Source: Methyloligella sp050110875
GTDB taxonomy: Bacteria > Pseudomonadota > Alphaproteobacteria > Rhizobiales > Methyloligellaceae
Length of the DNA stretch: 64,000 nt
Direction of reading: 5' to 3'
NCBI GenBank assembly: GCA_050110875.1
Contig: CP188828.1
Span: 434,001-498,000, forward strand
Position numbers and translations under genes: made by a program. This document shows positions 16,805 to 26,111 of this stretch, piece by piece. The notes beneath the pieces are model-generated. The model searched no databases. It saw only the letters and a program-made list of their open reading frames with translations, and was not told where the DNA came from. The first letter of the stretch is position 1. Each line of letters starts with the position of its first letter.

Positions 16805-17704
16805 CTAGGCTGACGTCTCGAGCTCGCTGATGTATCGGAGGAGATACTGGCAATAGGTGTTGTTGGGGTAGCGGTCAGCCGCCTCTTGCAGTTCGGCGCG
16901 GTTGATCCACCCGTTTTCGTACGCGATCTCCTCCAGATGCGCGAACGAGAAATCCTGACGTTCCGAAAGAGTCCGCACGAATTCGCCAGCCGAAAGCAGG
17001 GAGTCGAACGTGCCGGTATCGAGCCAGGCGAAGCCCCGCCCGAGTGTCTCGAGTTGAAGCAAGCCTTCCTGCAGATAGACTTCGTTGAGCGACGTAATTT
17101 CCAGTTCACCGCGCTGGGACGGCTTCAGGCTCCGAGCGATCTCGCTCGCTCTACCGTCGTAGAAATAAAGCCCCGTAACCGCCATGTGTGATTTCGGATT
17201 TTCCGGTTTTTCTTCGATGGAGGTTACGTTGCCCTCACTGTCATACCCAATGACGCCATATCGCTGCGGATCCCGAACACGATACCCGAACACGGTCGCG
17301 CCCTTCTGACGCCGCGAAGCGTTGTCCAGCAGCGTGCTAAGGCCGGCACCATGGAAGATATTGTCGCCCAGTATCAGGGCGCTTGGCTCACCCTGTAAAA
17401 AATCCTCACCAAGAATGAACGCTTGCGCAAGTCCATCCGGGCTTGGCTGAACCACGTAGCTGAGCTGGATACCGAAGGCGCTGCCGGTACCAAGAAGCCG
17501 TTTGAACGCCGCACTGTCCTCCGGCGTGGTGATGATCAAGATCTCCCGAATGCCGGCCAGCATAAGCACCGACAACGGGTAATAGATCATCGGTTTGTCG
17601 TAGATCGGCAGCAGCTGTTTCGAAACGGCCCGCGTAACTGGAAAGAGCCGCGTACCAGCACCGCCTGCCAGGACGATCCCTCGTCGCGCCGGTTGTTCGG
17701 TCAC
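16805..17704 (-). CDS. rfbA: glucose-1-phosphate thymidylyltransferase
   Basis: 299 residues starting with GTG at 17704, one base after the rfbD stop. The nucleotide-binding start GIVLAGGAGTRLFPVTRAVSKQLLPIYDKPMIYYPLSVLM is diagnostic of RmlA/RfbA, as are LILGDNIFHG, VTSIEEKPENPKSHMAVTGLYFYD and the late AWLDTGTFDSLL. It joins dTTP to glucose-1-phosphate to give dTDP-glucose, the first step of dTDP-L-rhamnose synthesis. All four rhamnose genes are in this operon, in the order rfbC, (methyltransferase), rfbB, rfbD, rfbA. Confidence 0.97.
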   Translation of the reverse strand: MTEQPARRGIVLAGGAGTRLFPVTRAVSKQLLPIYDKPMIYYPLSVLMLAGIREILIITTPEDSAAFKRLLGTGSAFGIQLSYVVQPSPDGLAQAFILGEDFLQGEPSALILGDNIFHGAGLSTLLDNASRRQKGATVFGYRVRDPQRYGVIGYDSEGNVTSIEEKPENPKSHMAVTGLYFYDGRASEIARSLKPSQRGELEITSLNEVYLQEGLLQLETLGRGFAWLDTGTFDSLLSAGEFVRTLSERQDFSFAHLEEIAYENGWINRAELQEAADRYPNNTYCQYLLRYISELETSA

Positions 17705-17705
17705 A

Positions 17706-18626
17706 TCACCCGCCTTTCAGCCACTGATCGAAGGTTTCTTCGAGACCGGAACGCCAGTCCCCCAACGTGACGTTGAATATCTCCGCCGCATGCGCCGAAG
17801 ATAGGCGGGAATTCGCCGGGCGTTGCACCGGAGTTGGATACTCTGCCGTGGAAATTGGTTCAATATGTGCCCATCGCGTGCCCTCGCCGCATCGCTCGGC
17901 GCCGAGTTCAAGAATACGGCGTGCGAACCCGCACCAGGTGGTCTCGCCCTCGCCTGCAAGGTGGTACGTCCCGTAGCCAGAACCGCTATTGACGAGCTGA
18001 ATGGCTATCGCATGCAATGCGCGCGCTAGCCGGTTCGTCGCTGTCGGGGTTCCGATCTGATCGTCGACAACACGCAGGATCTCGCGCTCCCTGCCCAGTT
18101 TGAGCATGGTGAGCATGAAATTCTTCCCGACAGCGGAATAAACCCAGGCGGTTCTTATGATGACATGCCGATCGCACGCATCTCGCACGGCATGCTCGCC
18201 CTGAAGTTTGGATCGTCCATAAACCCCGAGCGGATTGGCTTCGTCGTCCTCGACATACGGACCGGACTTTTCGCCGTCGAAGACGTAGTCCGTCGAGATA
18301 TGTATGACGGGGACATCTGCCTGCGTCGCTGCGGCGGCGATCTCTCCGGGTGCCGTGGCGTTGACGGCAAAGGCAAGATCTTCTTCCTCTTCCGCTCTAT
18401 CCACCGCCGTGAAGGCTGCCGCGTTGAGGATGACATTCCAGGAACCGGAACGCAGCTCGGTCACAAGTTTTTTCCGGATGGATCCCGTATCGGCGAGATC
18501 AAGTCTGTCGCGCCCCAGAAATTCGGCTTCGATACCGCAAGGCTCCGCCCATTCCGCGAGAGCCTTCGCTAGCTGACCGGTCCTGCCGACGACCAGCATT
18601 CTGACGGGGCAAGAGGCCTCTATCAT
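17706..18626 (-). CDS. rfbD: dTDP-4-dehydrorhamnose reductase
   Basis: 306 residues from ATG at 18626, which overlaps the rfbB stop as ATGA; upstream in-frame codons would lie inside rfbB. The Rossmann start MLVVGRTGQLAKALAEW, the DRAEEEEDLAFAVNA segment, STDYVFDGEKSGPYVEDDEANPLGVYGRSKLQGE (with the YxxxK catalytic pair) and RTAWVYS are all typical of RmlD. It reduces dTDP-4-keto-L-rhamnose with NAD(P)H to dTDP-L-rhamnose. Translational coupling to rfbB is expected from the 4-base overlap. Confidence 0.96.
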   Translation of the reverse strand: MIEASCPVRMLVVGRTGQLAKALAEWAEPCGIEAEFLGRDRLDLADTGSIRKKLVTELRSGSWNVILNAAAFTAVDRAEEEEDLAFAVNATAPGEIAAAATQADVPVIHISTDYVFDGEKSGPYVEDDEANPLGVYGRSKLQGEHAVRDACDRHVIIRTAWVYSAVGKNFMLTMLKLGREREILRVVDDQIGTPTATNRLARALHAIAIQLVNSGSGYGTYHLAGEGETTWCGFARRILELGAERCGEGTRWAHIEPISTAEYPTPVQRPANSRLSSAHAAEIFNVTLGDWRSGLEETFDQWLKGG

Positions 18627-19645
18627 GCGTCTTCTAGAGTCGGCTGCCGCAGCCACTGCCTGTTATCGCAATACCAGCGTACCGTTCGGCGAAGCCCCTC
18701 CTCCAGGGTCACGGCCGGCCTCCAGCCGAGCGCTGTCTGGATCTTCGTCGCATCGATTGCGTAGCGGAAATCATGCCCTTGCCGGTCGGTCACGAAGCTG
18801 ATCAAGCTCTCATATGAACCGTCCTCGGCCGGCTCCTCTTCGTCCAATAGCCGGCAGACCAATCGGACGAGATCCAGATTCGCCACCTCCGCGTCACCGC
18901 CGATATTGTAGACCTCGCCTAGTTCTCCTGAGCTGAGCGCGCATAGCAGGGCTTCGGCGTGATCGTCGACATACAGCCAATCGCGAACGTTCTGCCCCTT
19001 ACCGTAGACCGGGATCGGTCGGCCAGAGAGAGCACTCATGATCACGACAGGGATCAGCTTTTCCGGATATTGATAGGGTCCATAATTGTTGGAGCAATTG
19101 GTGATGACGACGGGCAAGCCGAACGTCTTATGCCAGGCGCGCACGAGCATGTCGGAAGATGCCTTGCTTGCCGAATAAGGCGAGTTCGGCTGATAGGGGC
19201 TGGATTCGCTGAACTTCCCGGTTTCTCCGAGTGCGCCGTAGACCTCATCCGTAGAGACGTGGTGGAAGCGGAACCGCTCCTTCGCGGAAAGGCTGAGGCC
19301 GCTCCAATATTCCCGTGCGGCTTCCAGCAAGGTGTATGTGCCGACGATATTCGTCTCGATAAAAGGCGCCGGCCCGCCGATCGAGCGATCGACATGAGAT
19401 TCCGCGGCCAGGTGCATCACGGCATCGGGCTTGCAATCCGCGAAAATGCTCCGCATTGCGCTTGCATCGCGGATGTCGGCCTTTTCGAACCGATATTTCG
19501 GGCTTCCCGCCACGGCCCCGACATTGTCTAAGTTGGCCGCGTAGGTCAGGCAATCGACATTCGTGACTGTATGGCCGTCTGCGATGGCTCTCCGGACCAC
19601 GGCCGAACCGATGAATCCCGCACCGCCTGTCACGAGCAATTTCAT
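18623..19645 (-). CDS. rfbB: dTDP-glucose 4,6-dehydratase
   Basis: 340 residues. It shows MKLLVTGGAGFIGSAVVRRAI for NAD binding, NVDCLTYAANLDN, AESHVDRSIGGP, HVSTDEVYGALGE with the dehydratase Asp-Glu pair, YSASKASSDMLVRAW with the catalytic Tyr/Lys, and TNCSNNYGPYQYPEKLIP. It converts dTDP-glucose to dTDP-4-keto-6-deoxyglucose. It starts 29 bases after the methyltransferase gene and its stop overlaps rfbD. Confidence 0.97.
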   Translation of the reverse strand: MKLLVTGGAGFIGSAVVRRAIADGHTVTNVDCLTYAANLDNVGAVAGSPKYRFEKADIRDASAMRSIFADCKPDAVMHLAAESHVDRSIGGPAPFIETNIVGTYTLLEAAREYWSGLSLSAKERFRFHHVSTDEVYGALGETGKFSESSPYQPNSPYSASKASSDMLVRAWHKTFGLPVVITNCSNNYGPYQYPEKLIPVVIMSALSGRPIPVYGKGQNVRDWLYVDDHAEALLCALSSGELGEVYNIGGDAEVANLDLVRLVCRLLDEEEPAEDGSYESLISFVTDRQGHDFRYAIDATKIQTALGWRPAVTLEEGLRRTVRWYCDNRQWLRQPTLEDA

Positions 19646-19674
19646 ATCTGCGGATGTCCCCCCTGCATCATCGC

Positions 19675-20397
19675 CTATCCGCGCCCATTTGAGGCTGGCT
19701 TCTTCCGGCCAGCAACCAGTATCGAGACATTCTGCGCCTCGGTTCTCAGATCGATCAGCTTCGGTGAGATGGTACCCCAGGCATGCATGGTGTTGTCGGG
19801 GTTGGAAGCCATCGAACAGCTGAATTTCAGCGGACCCGCGTAAAGCTCACCCAGCGGCTCGACTGTATCGCCGTCTTCGACCCAGGTGCGGTAAGCGCTG
19901 AACCGTTGCTGGAAGTAGTCGCTCGGCTCGTCCTCGACATAGATATCGATGGCATGAATGAACATCCCACCGGGTTTGAGGATGCGCATCAAATCGCGGT
20001 GGAACGCATCGAGCCTGTCGTCGACAATATGTTCGACAACGGAAATCGAGAACGCCACGTCGAATTGTTCGGCTTCCAATTGCGGATCGAAGTCGCCGAC
20101 ATAACAAAGAATGTTGGTTACCCCCGGGATCTCCACCACGGCTGCGGGGCCGTTGTCATTTCCTTCGAAGCGCTCGATGTTGAAGCACGCGTTGTTCTGA
20201 GCCAGCTGCTTCAGGATGCGGGAATTACCGCCGCCGATCTCCGCGATTTTTGCGCCACGCGCGTCGCGCAGCATCTGATAAACCGCAAGGTCCTGCATGG
20301 TCTTGAGCTGGAACGAGATCTTTTTGTTTTCGAGCTCGGTCAGGTAAGCGTTGTCCAGCGCTTGCCAAATCTCCTTCTTGCGGATGAAATCGAACAT
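19675..20397 (-). CDS. class I SAM-dependent methyltransferase
   Basis: 240 residues. The SAM-binding motif I is AKIAEIGGGNSRILKQL (about residue 48), followed by the ERFEGND region and FDVAFSISVVEHIVDD, the motif around a putative catalytic acid/His; LKPGGMFIHAIDIY is the family's conserved loop. The fold is of the Methyltransf_11/23 type used on small molecules and sugars. It is embedded between rfbC (34 bases) and rfbB (29 bases), so it probably methylates rhamnose or another residue of the same glycan. The exact substrate cannot be told from sequence. Confidence 0.8.
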   Translation of the reverse strand: MFDFIRKKEIWQALDNAYLTELENKKISFQLKTMQDLAVYQMLRDARGAKIAEIGGGNSRILKQLAQNNACFNIERFEGNDNGPAAVVEIPGVTNILCYVGDFDPQLEAEQFDVAFSISVVEHIVDDRLDAFHRDLMRILKPGGMFIHAIDIYVEDEPSDYFQQRFSAYRTWVEDGDTVEPLGELYAGPLKFSCSMASNPDNTMHAWGTISPKLIDLRTEAQNVSILVAGRKKPASNGRG

Positions 20398-20431
20398 CTT
20401 TGTTCCTTGTGGGGCGGGGGCTAGGCGTCAA

Positions 20432-21001
20432 TCAGGCAACGAATGGCGACACGAAATCGGCAAAACGCGGTGCCGCAGCATCCTTGTCCGAAAGCAGCGG
20501 TCGTCCAACAACATCCGGCCAGACGATGCCAATGTCAGGATCGGACCACAACACGCTTCCCTCGCTTTCCCGGTTGTAATACCCGGTGACCTTGTATGAG
20601 ACGGCAACATCCGGAACAAGCGTCATGAAGCCGTGCAGGAAGCCGGACGGCACCCAAATCTGATTGCCAGCATCCGCGCTGATTTCAGCCGCGACCCAAC
20701 GGCCATAGGTCTGGGAAGAACGGCGTATATCGACTGCCACATCGTAAATGGCGCCGCTAAGAACACGCACCAGCTTGCCCTGGGCGTGCGGCGGAGCCTG
20801 GAAATGAAGCCCCCGCAGGGTCCCTGCTGCGGCCGAAAAGGACTGATTGTCCTGCACAAAATCCAGTTCGCTTTCGTCGAGACCGAGTTCGTCAGCGAAA
20901 CGGCGGCGATTAAAGATCTCTGCGAAATAGCCCCGGTCATCGCCATGCCGCTGGGGCGTGACAACCTTGACGTCCGGAATATCAAGCGTCTGGACTTTCA
21001 T
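20432..21001 (-). CDS. rfbC: dTDP-4-dehydrorhamnose 3,5-epimerase
   Basis: 189 residues, a standard RmlC cupin. Motifs are HGDDRGYFAEIFNRRRF, FVQDNQSFSAAAGTLRGLHFQAPPHAQGKLVRVLSGAIYDVAVDIR (with the catalytic His of RGLHFQ) and WVPSGFLHGFMTL. It epimerises C3 and C5 of dTDP-4-keto-6-deoxyglucose. Its ATG overlaps the stop of the large glycosyltransferase gene (ATGA, 20998-21001), so the two are translationally coupled. Confidence 0.96.
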   Translation of the reverse strand: MKVQTLDIPDVKVVTPQRHGDDRGYFAEIFNRRRFADELGLDESELDFVQDNQSFSAAAGTLRGLHFQAPPHAQGKLVRVLSGAIYDVAVDIRRSSQTYGRWVAAEISADAGNQIWVPSGFLHGFMTLVPDVAVSYKVTGYYNRESEGSVLWSDPDIGIVWPDVVGRPLLSDKDAAAPRFADFVSPFVA

Positions 21002-23835
21002 TCTGCCTGTTGGACCCTTGCACGGCTGACGGGTTCCCGGAGAGCGTCAGCAAGCGACTGACGTTCGAACAGTTCCAGCTTGCCGCCAACGGTCGCGTTC
21101 ACGATCTTTCGTCCGTCGGCCTCGAATGCCGCCTTCGCAAGCTTGTACATGGCTTCCATCATGTCGACGTCGGCCGCCTGCCACTTTTTCCCCCTGAAGT
21201 AATCGGGGTGGAAATGGTTCTCGTCATCCTCGTCGCTCAGGATGATCTCCTGCTCCTTCACGCCTGCCGACTGTTTGAAATTGTGATCGAAGCCGATCAT
21301 CACCGCCTTGCGGTAACCCAGACCGTAGGCAAGGTGCATGTTGAAGAACGTGACGGTGTGACGCCAAGACATGTTCTTGAACATATCCGTGGAGAATTCC
21401 GGATAGCCCACGGCATCGACGAAGAACGTGTTTGGACCTGGATTGACACAATAAGAGAGCCAATACGGCAGTATCTTGGGGATCTCGTCGAGCCGGTTGA
21501 TATGGTGGGCACTCTGCTCGGCGACGAGAAAATTCACCACGGTGTGATAGGTGCCGTAGTGCAGCAGCTCTTTGCTGAGAAAAGCGTTGTTGGAAATGAT
21601 GACATCCTGCCCCTCGAGCAAGGTCAGGTCGGTCTTGTTGAGGCTAGGTCCGTTGCCGACGATAACGCATGTGTCATTCTTCCGTGCCGCGATGCGCTCG
21701 CGCAGGAAGGCGTGCGCCTTCTCGATTTGCTCTTGCTTCCATTTGGCATCGAACGCCCAACGGCGCGGTCCGACCGTGTAGAGAACCGATCCCTTCTCCT
21801 GTTTCAGATCGAGCGAGACGGGTCGGCAAGGGGTGACACGCCCGAGACCGAGGGAACGCATCTCCCGCAACGTATCGCCATAGCCCTTCTCCGATGCCTT
21901 CTGCTCCAGCAGCGTGAAGACGTCATAGGTGCCATTGTAGGCGGCCAACAGATCTCGATAGATGGAGTCTATCTTGGCCTGATCCTTGGTGCCCTTGTTG
22001 GCGACGCGGGCAAGCACGCCATCGTAGCCTTCGGCGAGGAATTCCGCATAGCGGCGCAGCCAAATGTGATTCACATAGCCGAACTGCTCCAGCATCAGCG
22101 AACAGACCTCGTTGTAGCTGGAACCGCGCTCTCCGTAGGTCTTGTTCGAAGTGTGGTAGCGGGCGATCGCCAAGAGATCGTCGATATAGGCGAACCGGAT
22201 GCCCGCCTTCATGCAGCGAATCCAATACTCGTAGTCCATCGAGTAATGGTTCGACTCATTCAGCAGGCCAATCTTTTCAACCACCTCGCGGCGCATGAAG
22301 AGGGCCGGTTGCAGAACGCCATCTTCGTGTTGGAAGCGTTGCGGAAAGGTCTTGGGCTTCTTGTTGACATAGGCCTCTCGCAGGAAGTTGCCCTTCTCGT
22401 CGACGAAATTGCCTCTCCCGTACACAATGTCGGGTGCGTCGGGAGCGGCGAAACGCGCGAGAACCCTCTCGAAAACCTTTTCGTCGGCGTACATATCGTC
22501 GGAATTGACCCAAGCGATAATGTCGCCCTTCACGCGCTGAAACCCTTTGTTGATGGCGTCTGATTGCCCCTTATCGGGCTCTGCAACCAGCGTGACATGC
22601 TCGAAGGAAGAGGCAATCTCGCGGCTTTTGTCGCTGGAGCCGGGATCGAAAACGAAATGCTCTATCGGCACCACCGTCTGCGACCTGACCGATTCCAGAC
22701 AGTCGCCGAGAAACTCCCCTTGATTATAGCTCGGGGTAATGACCGACACCGTCAAAGGCTTCGCGGGCGCCGCCGCACGCGGGGCCGAAACATTTCTGCT
22801 TCTGAAGCTGGCACGCCTCGCCGCACGGACACCCTTTCCCAGTATGCTTCGCAGACGCAGCTTGCGCTTAACCCCTAGGGGCAGACGATCGAAGAAAGCT
22901 TTTGTCATTTTCCAGTCCGCTTCGGTGAATCGGTCGGGATAGGCGAGGCTCTTCCGCACTGTGTCGATAAAAAAGTCGATCAGATGACCATGGATGACCG
23001 TGTTCTCCCTGATCTTCACGATGTCGCGCGGCGAAAACGCTCCGGCATCGATCAGGCTGTCGGTCATCGCGAAAAAGGGATGGCTGAAATAGATCGCGTT
23101 GCGGCGTTCGACACTGGCCATGAAATCGGCTTCGCTCGTCTTTGCACCGAGCGCCGCTTTTTTTTCCTCCTGGGTCTGCGTGCGATGGCACACGAGGGGA
23201 CGTCCCAGAAGCAAGGTCGGACGGCTGTGAAACGCCATCACCATAGCGCCAAGCTGAGGGTACATGGTGCCTATGAAGCGGGAGGCGTCCGTTGCGAGAA
23301 ACGGCTCGCGGCGGAAGATGTTGACGGAGATGAAGCCGATCACGCTGATGAAACCGAAACGGAGACAGAACTCGCGAAGCCCGCTGAACTCGACGTTCTT
23401 CCGGGCATCGATCTTCATCCAGTTTTCCGAAATCACGCGGTCGAGTGCGAAACTGCGCCGAGTTCGGTTCATCACATAGAAGTCGTAGCGCCCCTCGCGC
23501 AGATGCGACATGATCTCGTCGAGAGAGTCGTCGGACTCCAGAAAGTCGTCATCCCCGAAGATCCACAAATACTCGCCAGTACACAGGTGTGCGCAGTTGA
23601 GCAGATTCCGCTCAAGACCGACGTTCGTCTTGTTGGTCTCAAACCGGATGAAGGGATACGGCCTCATGCGTTCACGGACATGGCTCAGAGAGTCCCCCGG
23701 CGAGCAATCGTCCGTGACAATGATCTCGATATCGTCTTCGTATTTCCCGACAATCTGAGACGCGAACCGCACTAGGCCGTGTTCGAGTTCAGCCGGCCGG
23801 TCATACGCCGGTATAGCAATACTGAGTAGCGGCAT
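20998..23835 (-). CDS. three-domain glycosyltransferase: GT2 + GT2 + MptE/GT42-like domain
   Basis: 945 residues. Domain 1 (about 1-215) is a GT-A fold GT2 (LSIAIPAYDRPAELEHGL, IIVTDDCSPGDS, with GDDD at 94-97). Residues 215-355 are a helical/basic linker. Domain 2 (about 360-580) is a second GT2 (VSVITPSYNQGEFLGDCLESV, NSDD at 444-447, SMDYEYWIRC). Domain 3 (about 715-935) has CVIVGNGPSLNKTDL (GNGPSL 727-732), NN at 749-750, and LAYGLGYRKAVMIGFDHNF (GFDH 848-851), the layout of DUF115/MptE-like proteins and of GT42 sialyltransferases. It heads the rhamnose operon and is divergent from gmd. It likely adds two or three consecutive sugars in the cytoplasm. Domain 3 function is inferred, not known. 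Confidence 0.85.
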   Translation of the reverse strand: MPLLSIAIPAYDRPAELEHGLVRFASQIVGKYEDDIEIIVTDDCSPGDSLSHVRERMRPYPFIRFETNKTNVGLERNLLNCAHLCTGEYLWIFGDDDFLESDDSLDEIMSHLREGRYDFYVMNRTRRSFALDRVISENWMKIDARKNVEFSGLREFCLRFGFISVIGFISVNIFRREPFLATDASRFIGTMYPQLGAMVMAFHSRPTLLLGRPLVCHRTQTQEEKKAALGAKTSEADFMASVERRNAIYFSHPFFAMTDSLIDAGAFSPRDIVKIRENTVIHGHLIDFFIDTVRKSLAYPDRFTEADWKMTKAFFDRLPLGVKRKLRLRSILGKGVRAARRASFRSRNVSAPRAAAPAKPLTVSVITPSYNQGEFLGDCLESVRSQTVVPIEHFVFDPGSSDKSREIASSFEHVTLVAEPDKGQSDAINKGFQRVKGDIIAWVNSDDMYADEKVFERVLARFAAPDAPDIVYGRGNFVDEKGNFLREAYVNKKPKTFPQRFQHEDGVLQPALFMRREVVEKIGLLNESNHYSMDYEYWIRCMKAGIRFAYIDDLLAIARYHTSNKTYGERGSSYNEVCSLMLEQFGYVNHIWLRRYAEFLAEGYDGVLARVANKGTKDQAKIDSIYRDLLAAYNGTYDVFTLLEQKASEKGYGDTLREMRSLGLGRVTPCRPVSLDLKQEKGSVLYTVGPRRWAFDAKWKQEQIEKAHAFLRERIAARKNDTCVIVGNGPSLNKTDLTLLEGQDVIISNNAFLSKELLHYGTYHTVVNFLVAEQSAHHINRLDEIPKILPYWLSYCVNPGPNTFFVDAVGYPEFSTDMFKNMSWRHTVTFFNMHLAYGLGYRKAVMIGFDHNFKQSAGVKEQEIILSDEDDENHFHPDYFRGKKWQAADVDMMEAMYKLAKAAFEADGRKIVNATVGGKLELFERQSLADALREPVSRARVQQAE

Positions 23836-24163
23836 CAGAAGCCTTGTAGTTTTTATAGAAGCTATTCTGGAATGTTCCGCCTGCGATAGAGGAAAGATGC
23901 AACAAAATTATTTATACTGCACCGTCTATCGAGCAAGACTTGTTCCCCCGAGGAAATTCCCTGCCGCTTACCAAAAGTGCCCCGACATAATTTTCAATGC
24001 CCCAGCCGTCGCTGCCGTGTCAAGGCGGGCACCAGGTAGCGGAATGCGTGCACGGAAACGCATGACCGTGGCGAAAGAATAGCAGCCCCGGACTCGATCC
24101 GTTTGCATTGTGGGGAGGATTGAGGGTAAGGCTCCTGGCGCAAACAATCCAGGCATCGCGATC
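23836..24163. promoter_or_regulatory. divergent control region between the rhamnose and fucose operons
   Basis: 328 bases without a gene separate the minus-strand glycosyltransferase/rfb operon from the plus-strand gmd operon, so promoters for both should be here. It holds a local A+T-rich stretch (about 23897-23918). On the minus strand TTGCTC (23931-23936) and TAAATA (23909-23914), 16 bases apart, are a weak sigma-70-like pair facing the rfb operon. No clear operator was recognised. Confidence 0.4.
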
Positions 24164-25234
24164 ATGACAGGCAAGACTGCCCTCATCACCGGAATCACAG
24201 GCCAAGACGGGGCTTATCTCGCGCGCTTGCTCCTCGACAAGGGCTACGTCGTGCATGGCGTGAAACGCCGCTCCTCGTCCTTCAACACCGAGCGGGTGGA
24301 CGATCTCTACCAAGATCCCCACGAGCATCAGACGCGATTCTTCCTGCATTACGGCGACCTGACCGATGCGACGAATCTCATCCGGCTGATCCAGGAGACC
24401 CAGCCCGACGAGATCTACAATCTCGCGGCGCAAAGCCACGTTCAGGTCAGCTTCGAGACGCCGGAATATACCGGCAACGCCGATGCCTTGGGCACGCTGC
24501 GGCTGCTCGAGGCGCTGCGTATCCTCGGTCTGGAGAAGACCGTCCGCTTCTATCAAGCCTCGACCTCGGAGCTCTACGGCAAGGTGCAGGAGACGCCCCA
24601 GAGCGAGACCACGCCGTTCTATCCGCGCTCGCCTTATGCCGCCGCCAAGCTCTATGCCTACTGGATCACGATCAATTATCGCGAGGCATACGGAATCCAC
24701 GCCTCCAACGGCATCCTGTTCAATCACGAGAGCCCGATGCGGGGCGAGACCTTCGTGACACGCAAGATCACGCGCGCGGTGGCTGGCATTCAGGCCGGGC
24801 TTCAGTCCACGCTCTTTCTTGGCAATCTCGACGCCAAGCGCGACTGGGGGCATGCGAAGGATTACGTCGAAGGCATGTGGCGCATCGTCCAACAGGACGA
24901 GCCGGACGATTACGTGCTGGCCACCGGCGAGACGCATGCCGTGCGCGAGTTCGTCGAGCTGGCATTCGAGGCGGTCGGCCGCAAGATCGTCTGGGAGGGG
25001 CAAGGTGTCGACGAAATTGGACGGGACAGCGATTCCGGCGACGTGCTCGTCCGCATCGACCCCCGTTATTTCCGGCCGACGGAGGTCGATCTGCTGCTGG
25101 GCGACCCAACCAAAGCGCGAGAGAAACTCGGCTGGCAGTCCAGCACGCCGTTCAAGACCCTGGTCAGCGAGATGGTCGAGGCCGATCGGGCTCTGGTCGA
25201 GCGGGAGCGCTGGCGGAATGACCGCTCGGGCTAA
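24164..25234 (+). CDS. gmd: GDP-mannose 4,6-dehydratase
   Basis: 356 residues from ATG at 24164, which begins the conserved MTGKTALITGITGQDGAYLARLL; a GTG at 24110 would add 18 unconserved residues. Further motifs are VKRRSSSFNTERVDDLY, NLAAQSHVQVSFE, QASTSELYGKVQETPQ and YPRSPYAAAKLYAYW (catalytic YxxxK), then NHESPMRGETFVTRKI and the late FRPTEVDLLLGD. It converts GDP-mannose to GDP-4-keto-6-deoxymannose, the substrate of fcl 4 kb downstream. It is first in the plus-strand operon and uses the product of manC. Confidence 0.97.
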   Translation: MTGKTALITGITGQDGAYLARLLLDKGYVVHGVKRRSSSFNTERVDDLYQDPHEHQTRFFLHYGDLTDATNLIRLIQETQPDEIYNLAAQSHVQVSFETPEYTGNADALGTLRLLEALRILGLEKTVRFYQASTSELYGKVQETPQSETTPFYPRSPYAAAKLYAYWITINYREAYGIHASNGILFNHESPMRGETFVTRKITRAVAGIQAGLQSTLFLGNLDAKRDWGHAKDYVEGMWRIVQQDEPDDYVLATGETHAVREFVELAFEAVGRKIVWEGQGVDEIGRDSDSGDVLVRIDPRYFRPTEVDLLLGDPTKAREKLGWQSSTPFKTLVSEMVEADRALVERERWRNDRSG

Positions 25235-25253
25235 GGCTTGAAGGGCGCCCGTC

Positions 25254-26111
25254 ATGAGCTGGCTCATCGCCAACGGCGCCCCGAAGAGCGGAAGCACCTG
25301 GATTTTTCAACTGCTGCAGTCCACAGGCGTCTACACACGCCTGCCCCGCGACCTCCAGGACCCGGGCTGGATGAATCAATCGGTTGCCGATGCGAAGCTA
25401 CGGCAAGCCGTCACGAGGCTGGGAAAAAGCGATGAGCGGTACGTCACAAAGCAGCATTGGCCGGCACCGCTTCCTCTTTTGACCGGTCGTGGTCTGAAGA
25501 GCAGCGCCCTGATACGCCGGGCCCGGCATTTGAGGCACCGTCTGCGCAAGCAGCGAAAGGACAGGCTTTACGCTCAGCTCCTGGCCCAACCCGGTATCCA
25601 GGCATGCAACGTCATCCGTGACGTCCGAGATATCGCCGTATCGCTCTACCACCACCAGGTCCGCTCAGAAGGGTATGAACAGGACATCTCAACCTTCCTC
25701 AACCGGCATGGGAAGGAGCTGGTCACCAACACGATCGAGTATCACCGCTACTGGATCACCTCACCGGTGAAGACGAAGGAAAGCTATTTCGTCACCGCTT
25801 ACGAGTTTCTGATCGACGATGTTTCCTCGGCCGCCGACCAACTCTTCGATTTTGCCGGCATTCCCCGAGACCGGGACATGCGCGCTCGCGCGATACAACG
25901 AGCCGCCTTTGAGAGCAAGGAAGTCAAGGGTCCCGGTGAGTTCTTCCGCAAAGGGCAAGCCATGGCGTTCGCTGAAGAAATCAGCGCCGAAGAAGCCGAC
26001 CGACTGCTCGTTTTTGCGGAGCGCGGTGGACTGCGGGACGTCAAGCGCGCTATCGCGACCTTCAACCCGCATCTAACGCCTTACCTGGAAGTCACCGATA
26101 TCGGGCTTTAG
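25254..26111 (+). CDS. sulfotransferase family protein
   Basis: 285 residues. The N-terminal GAPKSGSTWIFQLLQST (about 8-24) is the 5-prime phosphosulfate loop of PAPS-dependent sulfotransferases, and NVIRDVRDIAVSLYHHQ (about 120-136) is the 3-prime phosphate-binding segment with the conserved Arg and Ser. The C-terminus has the helical GPGEFFRKGQAMAFAEEIS-type region seen where GxxGxxK occurs in other members, here altered. It should transfer sulfate to a sugar hydroxyl of the surface glycan. It begins 19 bases after gmd and is soluble, so it acts in the cytoplasm before export. Confidence 0.85.
   Translation: MSWLIANGAPKSGSTWIFQLLQSTGVYTRLPRDLQDPGWMNQSVADAKLRQAVTRLGKSDERYVTKQHWPAPLPLLTGRGLKSSALIRRARHLRHRLRKQRKDRLYAQLLAQPGIQACNVIRDVRDIAVSLYHHQVRSEGYEQDISTFLNRHGKELVTNTIEYHRYWITSPVKTKESYFVTAYEFLIDDVSSAADQLFDFAGIPRDRDMRARAIQRAAFESKEVKGPGEFFRKGQAMAFAEEISAEEADRLLVFAERGGLRDVKRAIATFNPHLTPYLEVTDIGL

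Noticed and set aside
24020..25297. 425-codon minus-strand frame across gmd
   Set aside because: gmd is certain on the plus strand; this frame reads its complement and has no family features.
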